From positions 5,941,561 through 6,005,560 of the forward strand of contig NC_019867.2 in NCBI RefSeq assembly GCF_002234675.1: 64,000 bases of DNA. The letters are read 5' to 3'. The position numbers were made by a program, and so were the translations under genes. Source of the stretch: Oryzias latipes (taxonomy: Eukaryota; Chordata; Actinopteri; Beloniformes; Adrianichthyidae). Every line of letters starts with the position of its first letter. Positions within the stretch are counted from its first letter, which is position 1. Below, in pieces: positions 50,495 to 62,735 of the stretch. The notes beneath the pieces were generated by a model. It did not search any database. It worked only from the letters and a program-made list of their open reading frames with translations, and was not told the origin of the DNA.

Positions 50495-51648
50495 AATAAG
50501 TCGAGGTAACTTTTGTTTTTAGTAATCGTGCCATCTCCTAAATCCAATGTCAACCATATATAAAACACAGTCCCTGCTTCTACTCTCCATTTTGTATACA
50601 AAATACCGTAGTTTACATAAAGTGGTCACTGAGGAATTCAATAAACGTCTCTTTCCTATCTCGGATTGTTGCTCACCTTAAGTTTTACATTGAGAGTTTT
50701 TATTCAATAAAGCTGAGTAAGATGTAGAAAAATGTCTAGATTATCCATCCAGTACCAGGCACCTGGAGAGAAAGCTACCTGCCCCCTGTAGTGAAGTGCC
50801 ACTTTTTCTGGGTAGCATCATTAGGAGGTCGCATCCTTGCTGCATACAGATCAGCCGTAATCCATTAGCAACTCCCTGGAATCTAGCCGGCGCAGCGCAG
50901 CAGTGAAGGGGCCGAGTGGTGAGTGTAGCTGTGTGGGTGATGGGTGGGTGAAGGAAGGGGAGAACGAGGGATGAGAAGAGGAGGGGGTGGGGTAAGGCTT
51001 TTTTTTTCTTTTTTTTTTTTTTTCCTCCTGAATTGGCCTCTCTACTCGGAGCTCAGCCCCCTTTTTATGTCGGTCTGTTGGAAAAGCCTCTAGAATCCCC
51101 CCATAAAGCATGCAGAGGTGTGTATGGTAAGAAAGAATGATATATGGCTTCCTGGCTGGCATGGTGGCAGAGGCCTTCTTTTTTTCCCTTCAGCTCTCTT
51201 CTCCATTACCTCCTGTGCTGGGCTTAGTGCTGTGAACCCCTTTTAGCGCTCTCTGATTAACAGGGTTATGTATTCCAGGAAGGTTCATGGTGAATGACAC
51301 TGGGCACAGTGGGCTGTTCATGGGACGTGGTTGTAGATCAGAGGGAGGCTAGTTAGATAAAAGACAGAGGTAGATATGCAGAGGAAAGACGGGGGGAGGG
51401 GTAAGAAGATCATGAGAAGTGTCAAAGCAAAGGAGACAAGCCCAGGCGTGGACCTGCACGCAACGACCACTTCAGCTGATCGTATCAACCACTTAGACAG
51501 CGACACCCCTGGTCATTTCAATGTTGAGGTTAAAACTACTTATTAGGAGAAACATTTTTGTCTGAGAGCAGGTTTGCTTGCTGTCCCATTGGTATCAAAT
51601 GGGTTTCCTCAGTATTCAACAGTGTGGCTTCCTCTATGTTGAGCTATG

Positions 51649-52030
51649 TTCACACCAGGCATGTGTAGCATGTTCAGAAACACGCTGAACAAAGGTTTTT
51701 GAACGCGCTTTTAGCACCTGGTGTTCTCGCATATCTATCTGTTGCTACCTGATACTAGCGCATCTACTTACAGTTGAAGAAGGCTTGGTGCAAAATGTCG
51801 CAAATCTTGCACCACTTTTTCTTTCATTTCTCTATTTCCATGAATGAAGGACTTGGTTTCATGTAATTCTGGCTGGGCACAAACTGCAACTATATATTTT
51901 TATTTCATAAATGATGTATGAACGGTTGGCACTTCCATGTTTTGAAAAAGGACACTTCCCATACATCACTACAAGTTCATAATTGGTTCAGCTGGCCTGA
52001 AACCTTAAAAACTTTCTTAGCAATGCATGA
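51649..52030. mobile_element. DNA transposon copy B (incomplete)
   Basis: It starts GTTCACACCAGGCATG and shares GATACTAG, CTTACAGTTGAAG and CTGGGCACAAAC blocks with copy A. The right terminus is not found, because unrelated repeat sequence begins near 52.05 kb. Confidence 0.55.
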
Positions 52031-52079
52031 ACGCTAGAGTTTTGAACGCTGAAGTTTTATTGACTTTATAAGAAAGAAC

Positions 52080-52235
52080 TGGACTGAGCATCTGTGACGT
52101 CACCCATAGAAAATGCCTTACTTCTGGCTTCAGCAAAATAAAGCCAATTCAGTCGCCATGTTGGAGCCGGACGACAGCGATTGGTCCGAGTGGTCTGAAT
52201 CAACGTTTCTATGGCAACTGTCGCCAAATCAGGAG
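52080..52235 (+). repeat. Interspersed repeat, copy 2
   Basis: GTGACGTCACCCATAGAAAA, TTCAGTCGCCATGTTGGAGC and TCAACGTTTCTATGGCAAC match, in reverse orientation, the repeat in the btf3 intron at about 15.4-15.57 kb. Confidence 0.65.
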
Positions 52236-55215
52236 TGAACATGTTTAAAGTCCACATTCCCTCCACTCAAAGCAACCTAAAGAGAATCTGTTAAACATTG
52301 GAGGTGGGGTCCAGCGGATGCAACATACTTTTATTTAGGCTTCTGATTGGTCAGTTTATAACTTGAAAAACTTTTGACTTAAAAAAATATATGAAAAAAT
52401 GAATTTCCATTGACTTGTTAAAAGATATCAGAGCAAGAATGGTTATTCTTACAAACAGAATGACTGAGTAAAAGCTGTTTAGTTCTCAGTAGAAGTCTAT
52501 GGGATTTTGGCTTCTTGGAGCCGGCAGGTATTTCCTATTTGGAACATGAGGGGTGCTTTGTCCAGTTCTCATATTCAGTCAATAATGTTCACATTGACTT
52601 TTCATTTGTAGCGGTCGCATGTGACAAAGCATTAAGCCCAGTTCAAGCTCTTCTAGAAGCAAAACATCTGTTTTTCCGTAACCAGTGGTTTTTCTGGTCA
52701 GGATATTTTATTTTTCATGAGAAACCCCAAGACTCTTCTAAAATCCTTTTAAAGGTCTCTCATAGTAATACCATCAATACTAAAAGCAACTTGTAACAAA
52801 ACACAGAGTGGAACAGATCTTTCTTGGTTGGGTGAAATCCTCTCTCTTGTGTCCTTGTGTGTATGCAGCCTCACATGACTCTGCTTTCTGCAAAAGCTCC
52901 ACTGACATAAAATGTTTGACCAATCGATATCATAGTTGCTGTACTGTACTGTAGACAAATTTGGCTCCTGGATGTGTAAGGAACAAGAACTGCAGACGTC
53001 TGTTCTCACAGTCCAACTTGCGAAAAAAAAGGTCTTACTTGTCACACCAGCCTAACTGCACCCCAGCTCAAATTTCTATCATTCCCATTATCAGTTTTAT
53101 CAATGTTAATGTAAATGTTTTTGTAAACAGTTTGCGTCTTTATACCTGTGCTCATATAATTTATATGACCCAATTCTATGTTTCCTGCTTTCCACTCCTG
53201 GATCTTTGTGATTTGACCCATTTGGATGATCACCATAGAAAAATGATCTTCTAAACATGGTGAACAGTCTGAATGGTGTGCCATCAAATGAAACAAAGCT
53301 AGCTTGATACCATTATCACACTTACTTTTGTATTACCGGTATGTGTAGACAGGATGTTGTGTCTATTTTGGTCAACTCCCATAATAACAATGACCTTAAA
53401 AATTGTGGGTCTTCTCAAGAAGTAAACTTGTCAATTTCCTTTTATTTTAACATCTCTGCAGATAAAATGTAACCAATTATTGATCTGTACTTTTTTTAAT
53501 GAGAGAGTTTTGACAGGGGTTTTTGTCAGATGTACATTTGATGTTTACCTCTAAGCCCTTAGACTTTCCCTAGTATAGCAGAATGTAATATAGTACATCT
53601 TTGATTTTAAGCCATGTGCCTTCATCACTCTAGCGGTTCAGATACTGTCAATTCTCGACTGGCAAAGTGGAAAAAAATGCAGATTTTGATATATTTAATA
53701 GATTGAATAAAAGCATTTTTGTTAAGCATCTGCTGAAGGTTTTTAATACCCAATACTTTTACAGCTAAACATCAAGTCTGTTCCTCTTAAGTCTGTAACC
53801 TGGACTGTATTTGGGTCAGACAGGAAAAACAGATGTGTGGAATGTAGACGCTTATTGGTGAATGATGCTCTCCTGTCCTATCTCCATAAATAAGCACCTC
53901 TTTGGCTCAAAGACAAGGGCGGCCACACCCTCCCCCTCCTTCTGTTCGTGGCCCTGTGTAGTTTTACCTGCTCAGGTGTCATGTAATCCCTCCCCCAGCC
54001 CTGCTTTGCCACCGACCCCCCACCCTTAGACAATGGGGCTGGTCTGACATTACCATGACCTAATGCAGACTTGAGTAGCCACCTTTCCAAGGCGGGCACC
54101 CCACTGAAACTAAAGTTACTGTGGTGAAGATGGGATGAGAAAGCCAGAAGAGGCACATAAGAAAAGGAGTTACACTATCCGTGCTTCCTTTCCACCTCTG
54201 TGGCTTTTGTGCCAGAACAGGAGCAATGAACACAACCAGAACTTGACCCATGTAAGGTTGCAATTTGTTTCAACAGGAAGATGAGAGGGGGGCTGGGATC
54301 CAGTTTCTGTACTATCATCCGATTGTATTGAAAAATGGTTGAAAAGTTGGATCAGCTAGAATTGATGTAAAATTAATTAGCTTACTTTAAACCCCTGTGA
54401 TGCTAATCAGTATTGCCAAAAACTTTAAATACCCACTCCAATGAAAATGTTTTTTTTGTGTGTGTTTTTAGCATGTTATTGTAGCATTTTTCTCACAAAG
54501 GAGGACATGTATTCAGAAAATAATGATCATAACAGCCTTTTTTGAACATTTGTTTATTCAAATTGTGGTTGATCAGAAGCAGACAAAAAATGCTGAATTA
54601 AAAAGGTTGTTGTTGTCGTCTACATTAGAACTTCGCTCCATTCTGATGCATCCACTTGTAATGTTAGGTTGGGGTTTTGATTAGCTGTAAGTAGAGAGAT
54701 GTAAGGGATTATGGGAAAAGAATGTAGGCTTACTTCTCACAAACAATCTCACCCTCAACTCTAAAGGGACTAATTCCTGCGGCCCTGATGAAACTGTCCT
54801 AAAAAACAACACCGTTTTTTTTAAACTTTGCCTTAAAATTGCATAATTTTAATTAAAAGACCCTAGGAACATTTTTTACAATAAATCAAAAGGTTATTGG
54901 AGTGGCACTTTAAAACAAAACCAATCTAGTACAAGAACTAACATTTTTTTTGAACAATCTAAGCTTAGTTTGTCTTTAGACTCAACCTCCTGTTTTGACG
55001 CTGCAAAAAAACACACTACAAAGTTGAAATAATTTTCAAATCTTTATCAGATCACATCTCAAAGCTCTAATTGTTTGTTTGGAGGGCTAACATGTTGTAT
55101 GACAGAAAAAAATTGCATTGGTGCCTTTCCCAGCTAACCAGTTTTTCTTTATCCTTTTCAGCTTTAGGTGGTGCTTGTGCAGGAAGAGAGAGAGAAGGCA
55201 AGAAGGAAGGAGGAA

Positions 55216-56970
55216 ATGGAACTGCCAAACCATGCCAAACAACTGCTGCTGCAACTCAACCAGCAGAGAGCCAAGGGCTTCCTGTGTGATGTTATCATTG
55301 TGGTGGAGAATGCACTCTTCCGTGCCCACAAGAACATCTTGGCGGCAAGCAGCATCTACTTCAAATCTCTGGTCCTCCACGATAACCTCATTAACCTTGA
55401 CACAGAGATGGTCAATCCCTCTGTATTTAGGCAAGTTCTGGACTTTATCTACACTGGAAAACTCCTGTCCTCATCAGACCAGAGTAGTGATCAGAATTTC
55501 AGTGCCCTCTTGACTGCAGCCAGCTACCTCCAGCTCCATGATCTTGCAGCTCTGTGCAGGAAGAAGCTTAAGCGTAGTGGTGGAAAACCTTTGCCAGGAA
55601 AGCCCTCCACTCCAGGTCCTATTAGCCGCTTACGCCTCAATAACCAACGCCTTTCCTCTTCTACCCCTGCTGGCCCAAATAACCACTATCCCTCAACGCC
55701 TTCGGATGCCGACCAGCAGCAGCCAGATGAAGGCCTTCGGGACAAGCTCTCAGATGATGAGATGTTTGTTGGGAATTCTGGAAAAAATGGGGGCAATGGC
55801 AGCAGTAATGGTAATCTTAGCAGTGGAGCAAGTGCTGGAGAGCCAGATCTTGGACTAGACCTTTCCAAGAAGAGCCCTCACTCTGCAGGAACAGCTACTG
55901 ATGCCCTCAGCCCTCATAGCAACTCCCAAGAATCCCCTCAATCTGCCTCAGTGTCCACAACCAACAGTGCCTCACTGGATGACTCCTCAACCACCCTACC
56001 AGGTGTAGACACATGCACCTCAGAGAACATGGACCATTCCTCCTCTAAAACCTCAGAGGAGCCTCTAAACCAATCTGATGGCCCACCGCCCAGCAAAAAA
56101 ACAAGGCAGGGTGCCCGCAAGAATGAATGGCCTAAGAAGGAAGTATCAGGGTTGAAATCTGAAGATCACGACCGGCCCCTTGTCAATGGGGTGATTGTAG
56201 GTCCTAAAGACGGCCGGTCCTCCACCATTGGAGGAGGGAACGGTAGCAGCTTTACTACAGACCAATCCTTCCAGTGTAAAGATGATGAAGAAGTGGGAGA
56301 GAATGGCCAGGACCACAGTGAAGAAAGTGGACAAAGTGATGGAGAGAGTGCAGGAGGCAGAGGAGGAGCAGGAGGGGGACACCAAAGCGCAAACTATGTG
56401 TATCGACAAGAAGGCTTTGAGCCAGCATTCGGGGACAACCTCTATGTGTGCATTCCCTGTGGTAAGGGCTTTCCCAGTTCAGAGCAGCTAAATGCTCATG
56501 TGGAGACGCACACAGAGGATGAGCTATATATCAAAGAAGAAGGGGGAACCTTTGTGAAAGAGGAAGATGAGGAGGAAGCAGAGGACCTCTCCGCACCTGT
56601 TGGTCCCTCCAGCTTTGGCTCTGAAACTCGTCCATTCAAGTGTACAGTCTGCAGCAAAAGCTATAAAGACCCTGCAACGCTGAGGCAACATGAAAAAAGC
56701 CACTGGCTAACCAGGCCCTTCCCCTGCAACATCTGCGGAAAAATGTTCACTCAGAGGGGAACCATGACACGCCACATGCGCAGTCACCTAGGCCTCAAGC
56801 CCTTCGCATGCGAGGAGTGTGGCATGCGCTTCACACGCCAGTACCGCCTGACGGAGCACATGCGCGTTCACTCTGGGGAGAAGCCGTATGAATGCCAGCT
56901 ATGTGGTGGGAAGTTTACCCAGCAGCGCAACCTCATCAGTCACCTGAGAATGCACACCTCACCCTCTTAG
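55216..56970 (+). CDS. hic2: HIC2, BTB/POZ zinc-finger transcriptional repressor
   Basis: HIC2 is a nuclear sequence-specific repressor. One coding exon gives 584 residues. The ATG at 55216 begins MELPNHAKQLLLQLNQQRAK, matching the HIC2 BTB start. The frame is open for 16 codons further up, to just after a splice acceptor (CTTTTCAG at 55161), but those codons lack an ATG. Features are a BTB/POZ domain (about 1-130), the CtBP-recruiting GLDLSKK (213-219), and Ser/Gly-rich and acidic linkers. One finger lies at about 410-432 (YVCIPCGKGF), followed by four tandem C2H2 fingers from 474 to about 580. It ends HLRMHTSPS as in vertebrate HIC proteins. The N-terminus and the RQEGFEPAFGDNLYVCIPC region favour HIC2 over HIC1. 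An upstream non-coding exon must exist. No damage is seen. Confidence 0.95.
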   Translation: MELPNHAKQLLLQLNQQRAKGFLCDVIIVVENALFRAHKNILAASSIYFKSLVLHDNLINLDTEMVNPSVFRQVLDFIYTGKLLSSSDQSSDQNFSALLTAASYLQLHDLAALCRKKLKRSGGKPLPGKPSTPGPISRLRLNNQRLSSSTPAGPNNHYPSTPSDADQQQPDEGLRDKLSDDEMFVGNSGKNGGNGSSNGNLSSGASAGEPDLGLDLSKKSPHSAGTATDALSPHSNSQESPQSASVSTTNSASLDDSSTTLPGVDTCTSENMDHSSSKTSEEPLNQSDGPPPSKKTRQGARKNEWPKKEVSGLKSEDHDRPLVNGVIVGPKDGRSSTIGGGNGSSFTTDQSFQCKDDEEVGENGQDHSEESGQSDGESAGGRGGAGGGHQSANYVYRQEGFEPAFGDNLYVCIPCGKGFPSSEQLNAHVETHTEDELYIKEEGGTFVKEEDEEEAEDLSAPVGPSSFGSETRPFKCTVCSKSYKDPATLRQHEKSHWLTRPFPCNICGKMFTQRGTMTRHMRSHLGLKPFACEECGMRFTRQYRLTEHMRVHSGEKPYECQLCGGKFTQQRNLISHLRMHTSPS

Positions 56971-57354
56971 AAATGCATAAAGCCAAAGAACTCTGGGAAT
57001 AGAAAACAAAGGAAACATTTCTCTACCTTTTTCCATCTCAAAAACAAAGAAATGCACACATTCACAGGCAGACATGCATAGTTCTACATATTAATTCCAG
57101 TTTAGGACGCCCTGGCTGAGTGAATGATGTAGCCACTGGTCACAGTGCTCTCTTGTTGATGGTGAGATCTTGTTATAATGCAAGGATGAAGTCATCATTT
57201 CTGTTAAATGACGTCTGCTCGCCTCTCAGGAGTTCTCGTGGGACGATTCAACGTCGTCTCTCTCCAAAGTCACAAAGCCATGGTGGAGTGGCATGACTTC
57301 TGGTCTGTTAAATGTGAATGTGGGTACTGATATGTAACCCTCCCCCCCCTACTT

Positions 57355-57361
57355 TACCTCA
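57355..57361 (+). promoter_or_regulatory. let-7 seed match 1 (7mer-A1)
   Basis: TACCTCA, complementary to let-7 seed positions 2-7 with A opposite position 1, lies 385 nt after the hic2 stop. Confidence 0.5.
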
Positions 57362-57803
57362 TACCCCTCAGCAGCCTTTCACTTTTTGTTCTTTTTGTTT
57401 TTCCATTTGGTCCTCAAACAGATTGACTCCCACCTGTACACCAGAGCTATTTTGACCAAAAACCACAAACCAAACAGCGCTGGCAATAATTAAGCTTTTT
57501 GTTTCTCTTTTTAAACCTTGACAGCTTTATATCCATTGTTTAGTTGGTGGTCAATATCTGTTTGGAAGAAGAGGGGTACCTGAGTTTGGGACCATCTCCA
57601 TGCTTTAATTAAAAACTTATTTGTAAAAAAAAAAAAAGGGTTCTCATGGAAAGACACGTTTGTTTTAACAAATGGCAAATACCCAAAACCCTTTACTGTT
57701 GTTTGAGTTGATGTAGAGGGGATTTTTTTTATGGTTTCGCCTGTTGGCGCCCCCCAGGAATGAACCCTGGCTGCAAAGATGAACCCTTTTGAGGTACTAG
57801 TTT

Positions 57804-57810
57804 TACCTCA
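57804..57810 (+). promoter_or_regulatory. let-7 seed match 2 (7mer-A1)
   Basis: TACCTCA in the proximal hic2 3' UTR. Confidence 0.5.
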
Positions 57811-58031
57811 AGAGCTTGTCATGTTTTCAGTGAATGTCTAAACTGGAAGTTTCTGGGATTTTTCTTGTGATGGGGGGAGGGAAGCTGGTTTGGTTTAATG
57901 GGGGTTAAGAGGAGATGATTTAGACTGGATAAAATGTTGAGTGGGTACGTTTATTTTTTATTTTTTTCTGTATAGCTTTCCTCCCCTTGGAAAAAAAAAG
58001 AGAAGTCTATTTACATAGGCTCGTGACCTCG

Positions 58032-58038
58032 CTACCTC
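58032..58038 (+). promoter_or_regulatory. let-7 seed match 3 (7mer-m8)
   Basis: CTACCTC, complementary to let-7 positions 2-8, in the proximal hic2 3' UTR. Confidence 0.55.
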
Positions 58039-58986
58039 TGATTACTCTTATGAATTCTGTTGATTAGTTCAAAGTTTCTATGTAATTAATTGTAAAAAGT
58101 GTAGATTATGGTAACTTTACACCTTATGCTTTAACCTGCCCATCTCTCAACACAGGTTTTTGATGCTCATAGATTTAACACCTTAATATTGTTTTTAGCT
58201 GTTGTACTTGTCAGAAATAGCTTTCGAGGGGTCCTGGGTACTGTGGCCCCACTTCACGTACTGTAGCATCCTGCCAGGAGCAAATAGTGGGTAGTTTGTT
58301 AGTTTAGATTTATAGTGTTCCAAAGATCTTATGAATGTTGAGAACAGAGCTAACAAACAAGCATTGCTGGACAAGTTCATAACCAAAGTTTTTAAAAAGA
58401 TGTACTTAAGATATATAGCATACTAAATTATTTCTCTTTTCTTTTGCTGTACAAAACAAATTATGAATTATATACTAAATGCAAGCAAAGAAATCCACTT
58501 TCTTGAGGGAGTTTTGGCCAATGACTTCCAAGACCGAAAAGTGGTTTTGTGCTTTGCAAGGAAAGCTTGTGCTGATTGGTGGGCGGTTATAATGTAAACT
58601 TTACCACTTAAAACTGGTGAAGTGCAAACACATGTTCCTTGAGCATGTTTTTCTTACTTCTTTATGTTTGTATCCAGAGTCCTTATCACTTTATATTTCC
58701 TGATTTTTAAAAACAGGACTTGACAACATTTTATGTTCAGTTCAGACCAAAAAAAAGAGAAAATATAATCATAATTTTTTTTAATGTGAAGTTCAAGATG
58801 CCTGTAGGTTTTTTTTTTCCCTTTTGAGCCAGATTTGTGAAAACTTGTAATAAGAAGGGAGAAGCAGAGATGCACTGGACAGCCAGACAACATGTTGGTC
58901 TCCTACAAGATCCTTTTGAATATATTCCGTTGTTTCACATATTTTCTTTTTTTTTAATATTGTTATTTAAAAACTGTTTTAAGCTG

Positions 58987-58993
58987 TACCTCA
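58987..58993 (+). promoter_or_regulatory. let-7 seed match 4 (7mer-A1)
   Basis: TACCTCA in the hic2 3' UTR, still upstream of the first polyadenylation signal. Confidence 0.5.
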
Positions 58994-59617
58994 TCGTAAG
59001 CAACCACAAGTTGGGAATGACCCCTCTGATTTCTGTCCAGTGTATTCAGTCTTAACAGTCACACTGTGGATGATAAGCCTTCAGTGCAAGTTTTTGGTGT
59101 AGGCATTCCTCTGTTATGTTTAACTGTACTCTGGATATTTTTTTGTTTAATTTCAATACCTCTCATGTCCTCGTGTTAAGGCCTGTGAAATGTTTATCAT
59201 GGGGATGCAGCTACAACTACAGATATCACTATCATTTAAGGTACCTGCATCCTGGACTCCCAGATTTGTTACATGGGTTATGTTGGATTTTGATGTCTTG
59301 CTGTTCAGATGTTGCTGTTTTGTTATTGCATGGTACATTCAATTTTTTCACACTCCTCAACAACAAAGATGTTTTTTTTTTATTGCTTGTAACATTGTTG
59401 CTTGTGACCTCTTCAGAGGGAGTCCACAATGCATTGCCTTCAAACACTATTGTACGTTCCAGCACTGCTGCAGTACAGTGTAATGTCTGTAATGCAAAAG
59501 GTGTCTGTACAATACGACCTTTAGCCATCTCTGCAAAGTTTTTTGCAGCTGCATTTGAATGCTTGCTTGTTTGATGACATAACAAAGAAAGAAAAAAAAA
59601 ATCCAAACTGTGACCAT

Positions 59618-59656
59618 ACTACTACTACTACTATTATTACTACTAGAACTACTACA
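59618..59656. repeat. Imperfect (TAC)n run
   Basis: Short interrupted TAC/TAT trinucleotide run in the hic2 3' region. Confidence 0.7.
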
Positions 59657-60156
59657 ATTCAGATACTTCAGGGATAGTACTGCATCTTTGACTGCAGACT
59701 CCAGCTACATTTGTAAGATATAGCATTGTATCGATTTCTCTGTATTTTGATCATGGGAAAATCAAAACACTAGTTTCATATTTAAGCAGACAGGGGGGTA
59801 CTTTTCAACGAATATGAAAAAGCCTTGACAAAGGCGAGGCAGCTTGAAACAAGTCTACATTTTAGTTAGTAAACACAGTATGTCAAATAGTTGCAAACTT
59901 GTACAAAGAACTTAGAAGAAAAGCTCATACCCAAATTCACAAACTATTTTTTAAACCAAAGCACATTTGAATGATTATGGAACCATGTGTGGCTCTAAAT
60001 AAAAGAAACATATGTATTTATCTCATTGTTTACATAAACCTTTACAGTTTTACAGACCTCAGTAGAGGCTCGGCCAGGCGGGGATGTGTTGTTATTTTTT
60101 TTTTTTTCCCCCATGTTTGTATGATTCTTCTGCTTTTCCACAGAGAATGCTGCCAA

Positions 60157-60162
60157 AATAAA
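60157..60162 (+). terminator. hic2: hic2 proximal polyadenylation signal
   Basis: AATAAA in CCAAAATAAAACATTAGC, 3.2 kb after the stop. Candidate short-UTR end. Confidence 0.5.
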
Positions 60163-61518
60163 ACATTAGCATTAAATATGGGGTGGACTATTGCATTTTC
60201 AATTAGGGGGAGGGTGTGCAATTTGCCAGCTGGCTTTGGGGGTGACCCTGCTCCCCAGTCCTCTCTGCCCTCTGGCCTGTCTTCTGATGGGACTGATGGA
60301 AGGAGGGGTGGGAAGTGCATCCTTGACATAATAATCAAAATGCATTGTCAGTCAGGGTCTTTAGCTCAGTGTTGTCTCTGTTTACCCAAACACACTGGAG
60401 GAGCGCCTCCTCTGCCTGGGTCTGAGTCAGTGAGGTGATGTTGTAACTCTTTGAGTAACACCCCCCGTTGTTGAACATGGTGCATCTCATGAAGCAGGCA
60501 GTTTTATCTGGAGAATGTAGCATTGATTTGTTCTTTGCATGTAAACAGGCTTATCTGGTAGTCTTAACTGTGAATGTTCTTGTTATTCTGCTTTTGCGAT
60601 GTTTTGAAACTCCTTTTTGCTTGTATTCTGTGAGTAAAGCCCCCCACCCTTTACACACACACACTCACACACACACCCGGCTGGCTGAGCCTTTGACAAA
60701 GTTGGCGCAAACACTTATTGACAGTGTTCTTTTTTTAAATCAAATGTCTATTGTCAGTGATGAATGTATTTATTTCTGGGCCTGCCCTCACCTCTTCAAA
60801 GAATTTGCTCAAAGTGTGGGTCTGAGGTGGAGGCAGGATCCCCTTTTTTTTCTTTTTTTTTCTTTTTGAGGATTTCAAGCTGAGAATCAAAAATAAGACA
60901 TGACATAGCCATTAACCACATTCTGTGAACATTTGTGTGAGATAAAGGATGTATTTATTCCAGCTCAAAGGAAATGGTCTATGGAACATCTTCTCAGTTG
61001 TATCAGACATTCTGTAGGGTTTTTATTGCTTGTAATTCACTATGGGTGATTTTTTTTTTTTTTTTTTTGCCCATGCTGTCTTGAGTTCTCTCTGACTGCA
61101 CACATTGGTGGACTGAACTCTAACCCCGTGTGTGCGTGCGTCTGTGGGCGCAGGCGGGACACTGCCTGTGCAAAGCGGGGCTACTGTATCTTTTTAAGCT
61201 TGCTCTCCCTGGGTGTTGCCATGCTGCTGACTCTTAAAAAAAAAACATTTACACAGCAGAACCATGCATGTTTTCCAAATTTCTCTCTAATGTTCTCATT
61301 TAATCTTTTATCTCATATCATAAACCACTTTGCCATTTTTTTCCATATCTTATACACATGTCGTTTTTGTCTTTACTGTTAGTTCCGCATCGGAGCGTTT
61401 TAGAAACATGGATGAGATAGCTTTACTAAGTGCACTTTGTATGTTTTTCAACGCCTGTGGGAGGACCTGAGTGCTTCAGATTTTTTAACTTGCATTTTAC
61501 TTTCCATTCTTCTCATCT

Positions 61519-61525
61519 TACCTCA
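61519..61525 (+). promoter_or_regulatory. let-7 seed match 5 (7mer-A1)
   Basis: TACCTCA in the distal region, part of the hic2 transcript only if the distal polyadenylation site is used. Confidence 0.4.
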
Positions 61526-61972
61526 TTATTTTTTGTGTTTGGGAAAATTTCCATATCATTATGCAGTGTTAGAAAAGCTTTAAACCTTCTTAGATGGAGA
61601 CCCCTCCATGAGCTTGTGCTTGGACCAGTCCTTTTCAAATTCTTACTTCCTCCATCTTTTTTCTGGGCATTTTGTACCGAAGAGGGGATGGTCTGTCCAG
61701 CTGTTATGAAGATGCCCCCACCCACCCCCAAAGCCCTCATAGCAGACTGAACCAAAGCCAGTTTTAAAATGGCCTCCAGTGCCATTAAACCCTGTCTAAG
61801 CTTTATTGTCCCTTGCTTTATCTCAGATACACCTGACCCCTGCTTTAGCCCTTTGGCCCCCAGTAATCTTTGTGTTCATGCGGAGGGGCCTGTACTCTGT
61901 TCCTTTGCATTTTTCAGTATTTGCTTGACATTTTTTTTTGCATTAGCGACTAATAAACATAAAACACCAAAT

Positions 61973-61979
61973 TACCTCA
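61973..61979 (+). promoter_or_regulatory. let-7 seed match 6 (7mer-A1)
   Basis: TACCTCA in the distal region, with the same caveat as match 5. Confidence 0.4.
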
Positions 61980-62697
61980 AAATATTCAGTGTTTACAGAA
62001 ATGTGCTGTCTTGCCATGACATAAATCGTTTTTTGCCGTCCATCTGTAACAAAAATGTCTTTTTGGAAGAGTTTATAGCAGCTTATTTTCATACAAACCT
62101 TTTTATTTACATATCTTTATGAAATTTTAAAGTCATCGTGTCACCTTGATGTGCATTACCGGACAGACATGATTAGCTGCTAAAAAACAGAGTACTTGAA
62201 GAGTTGATTAGTGGAACTGCTCATGAAGTGAGTGTATTGAGCTTCCTCTCTGGTTTTCTTCAAGAACAGCCTCTCAATAATGTATCAGGATGTATGGGCT
62301 GAGGGGCTCTGAAATGGACATGTAGGGTCTTTGGTGATGAATAATTAAAGGCCAAGAGGCACCTCCCCCTTGGCAAACACACTTTGCATGCAAAGGTGTA
62401 CACACCCAGGTGCACTTTTTCTGCATAAACCTCCACTAATGCAAACACAGATGCCACTGTCTAGACTGCAAACACACCAATATTTAGGGAGAGGTTTCCT
62501 GACCCTTGTTGTGGCTTTTGGCAGCACCCAGGCTGGGCTCTCTCTTTATCTCCACTCTTCAGAGAGCTCGTATTCAGGTCGGAGCCACTGCCGTGCGTAG
62601 CGATGGGGCTCTCAAACTCTAAAAGTGTCATAAAAGTGTAATACAGCTGACCTCGGCACTCACAACCTTGCAGTCTTAATGTACAGCAGTGAGGAAA

Positions 62698-62730
62698 AAT
62701 AAACTGTTATTTTATGATCTTTTCATTAAA
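62698..62730 (+). terminator. hic2: hic2 distal polyadenylation signals
   Basis: AATAAA at 62698-62703 and ATTAAA at 62725-62730. Clustered signals suit a true 3' end about 5.75 kb after the stop. Confidence 0.45.
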
Positions 62731-62735
62731 AGCTT

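Larger units (their letters stand above)
42891..55160. other. Gene-poor tract between GPCR 4 and hic2
   Basis: No protein gene was recognised in these 12 kb. Contents are a poly-C run, a long AAT microsatellite, a CpG-rich block at about 44.2-45.2 kb, nested DNA transposon and SINE copies at 49.5-50.5 kb, and further repeats at 51.6-52.2 kb. A moderately GC-rich stretch at 50.86-51.5 kb lacks repeats and is a second candidate for regulatory DNA. Some of it may be hic2 upstream exon or intron. Confidence 0.6.
56971..62735 (+). other. hic2: hic2 long 3' untranslated region (extent inferred)
   Basis: Downstream of the stop there is no further gene. The sequence is T-rich with many homopolymers, typical of a long vertebrate 3' UTR. 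Canonical AATAAA signals at 60157-60162 and 62698-62703, the latter followed by ATTAAA at 62725-62730, give two plausible ends. The shorter UTR is about 3.2 kb, the longer about 5.75 kb. Six let-7 seed matches lie inside. The open frames of 60-155 codons here show no family resemblance. Confidence 0.55.

Noticed and set aside
50047-50534. Overlapping minus-strand frames of about 100 codons
   Set aside because: They lie across the SINE and have no protein resemblance.
55168-55215. Sixteen extra codons upstream of the hic2 ATG
   Set aside because: The upstream frame starts at GTG just inside the splice acceptor. MELPNHAKQ at 55216 matches the family start.
59116-59606. Overlapping 120-150 codon frames in the hic2 3' region
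   Set aside because: They are open on both strands in several frames, have no family resemblance, and lie in sequence typical of a 3' UTR.
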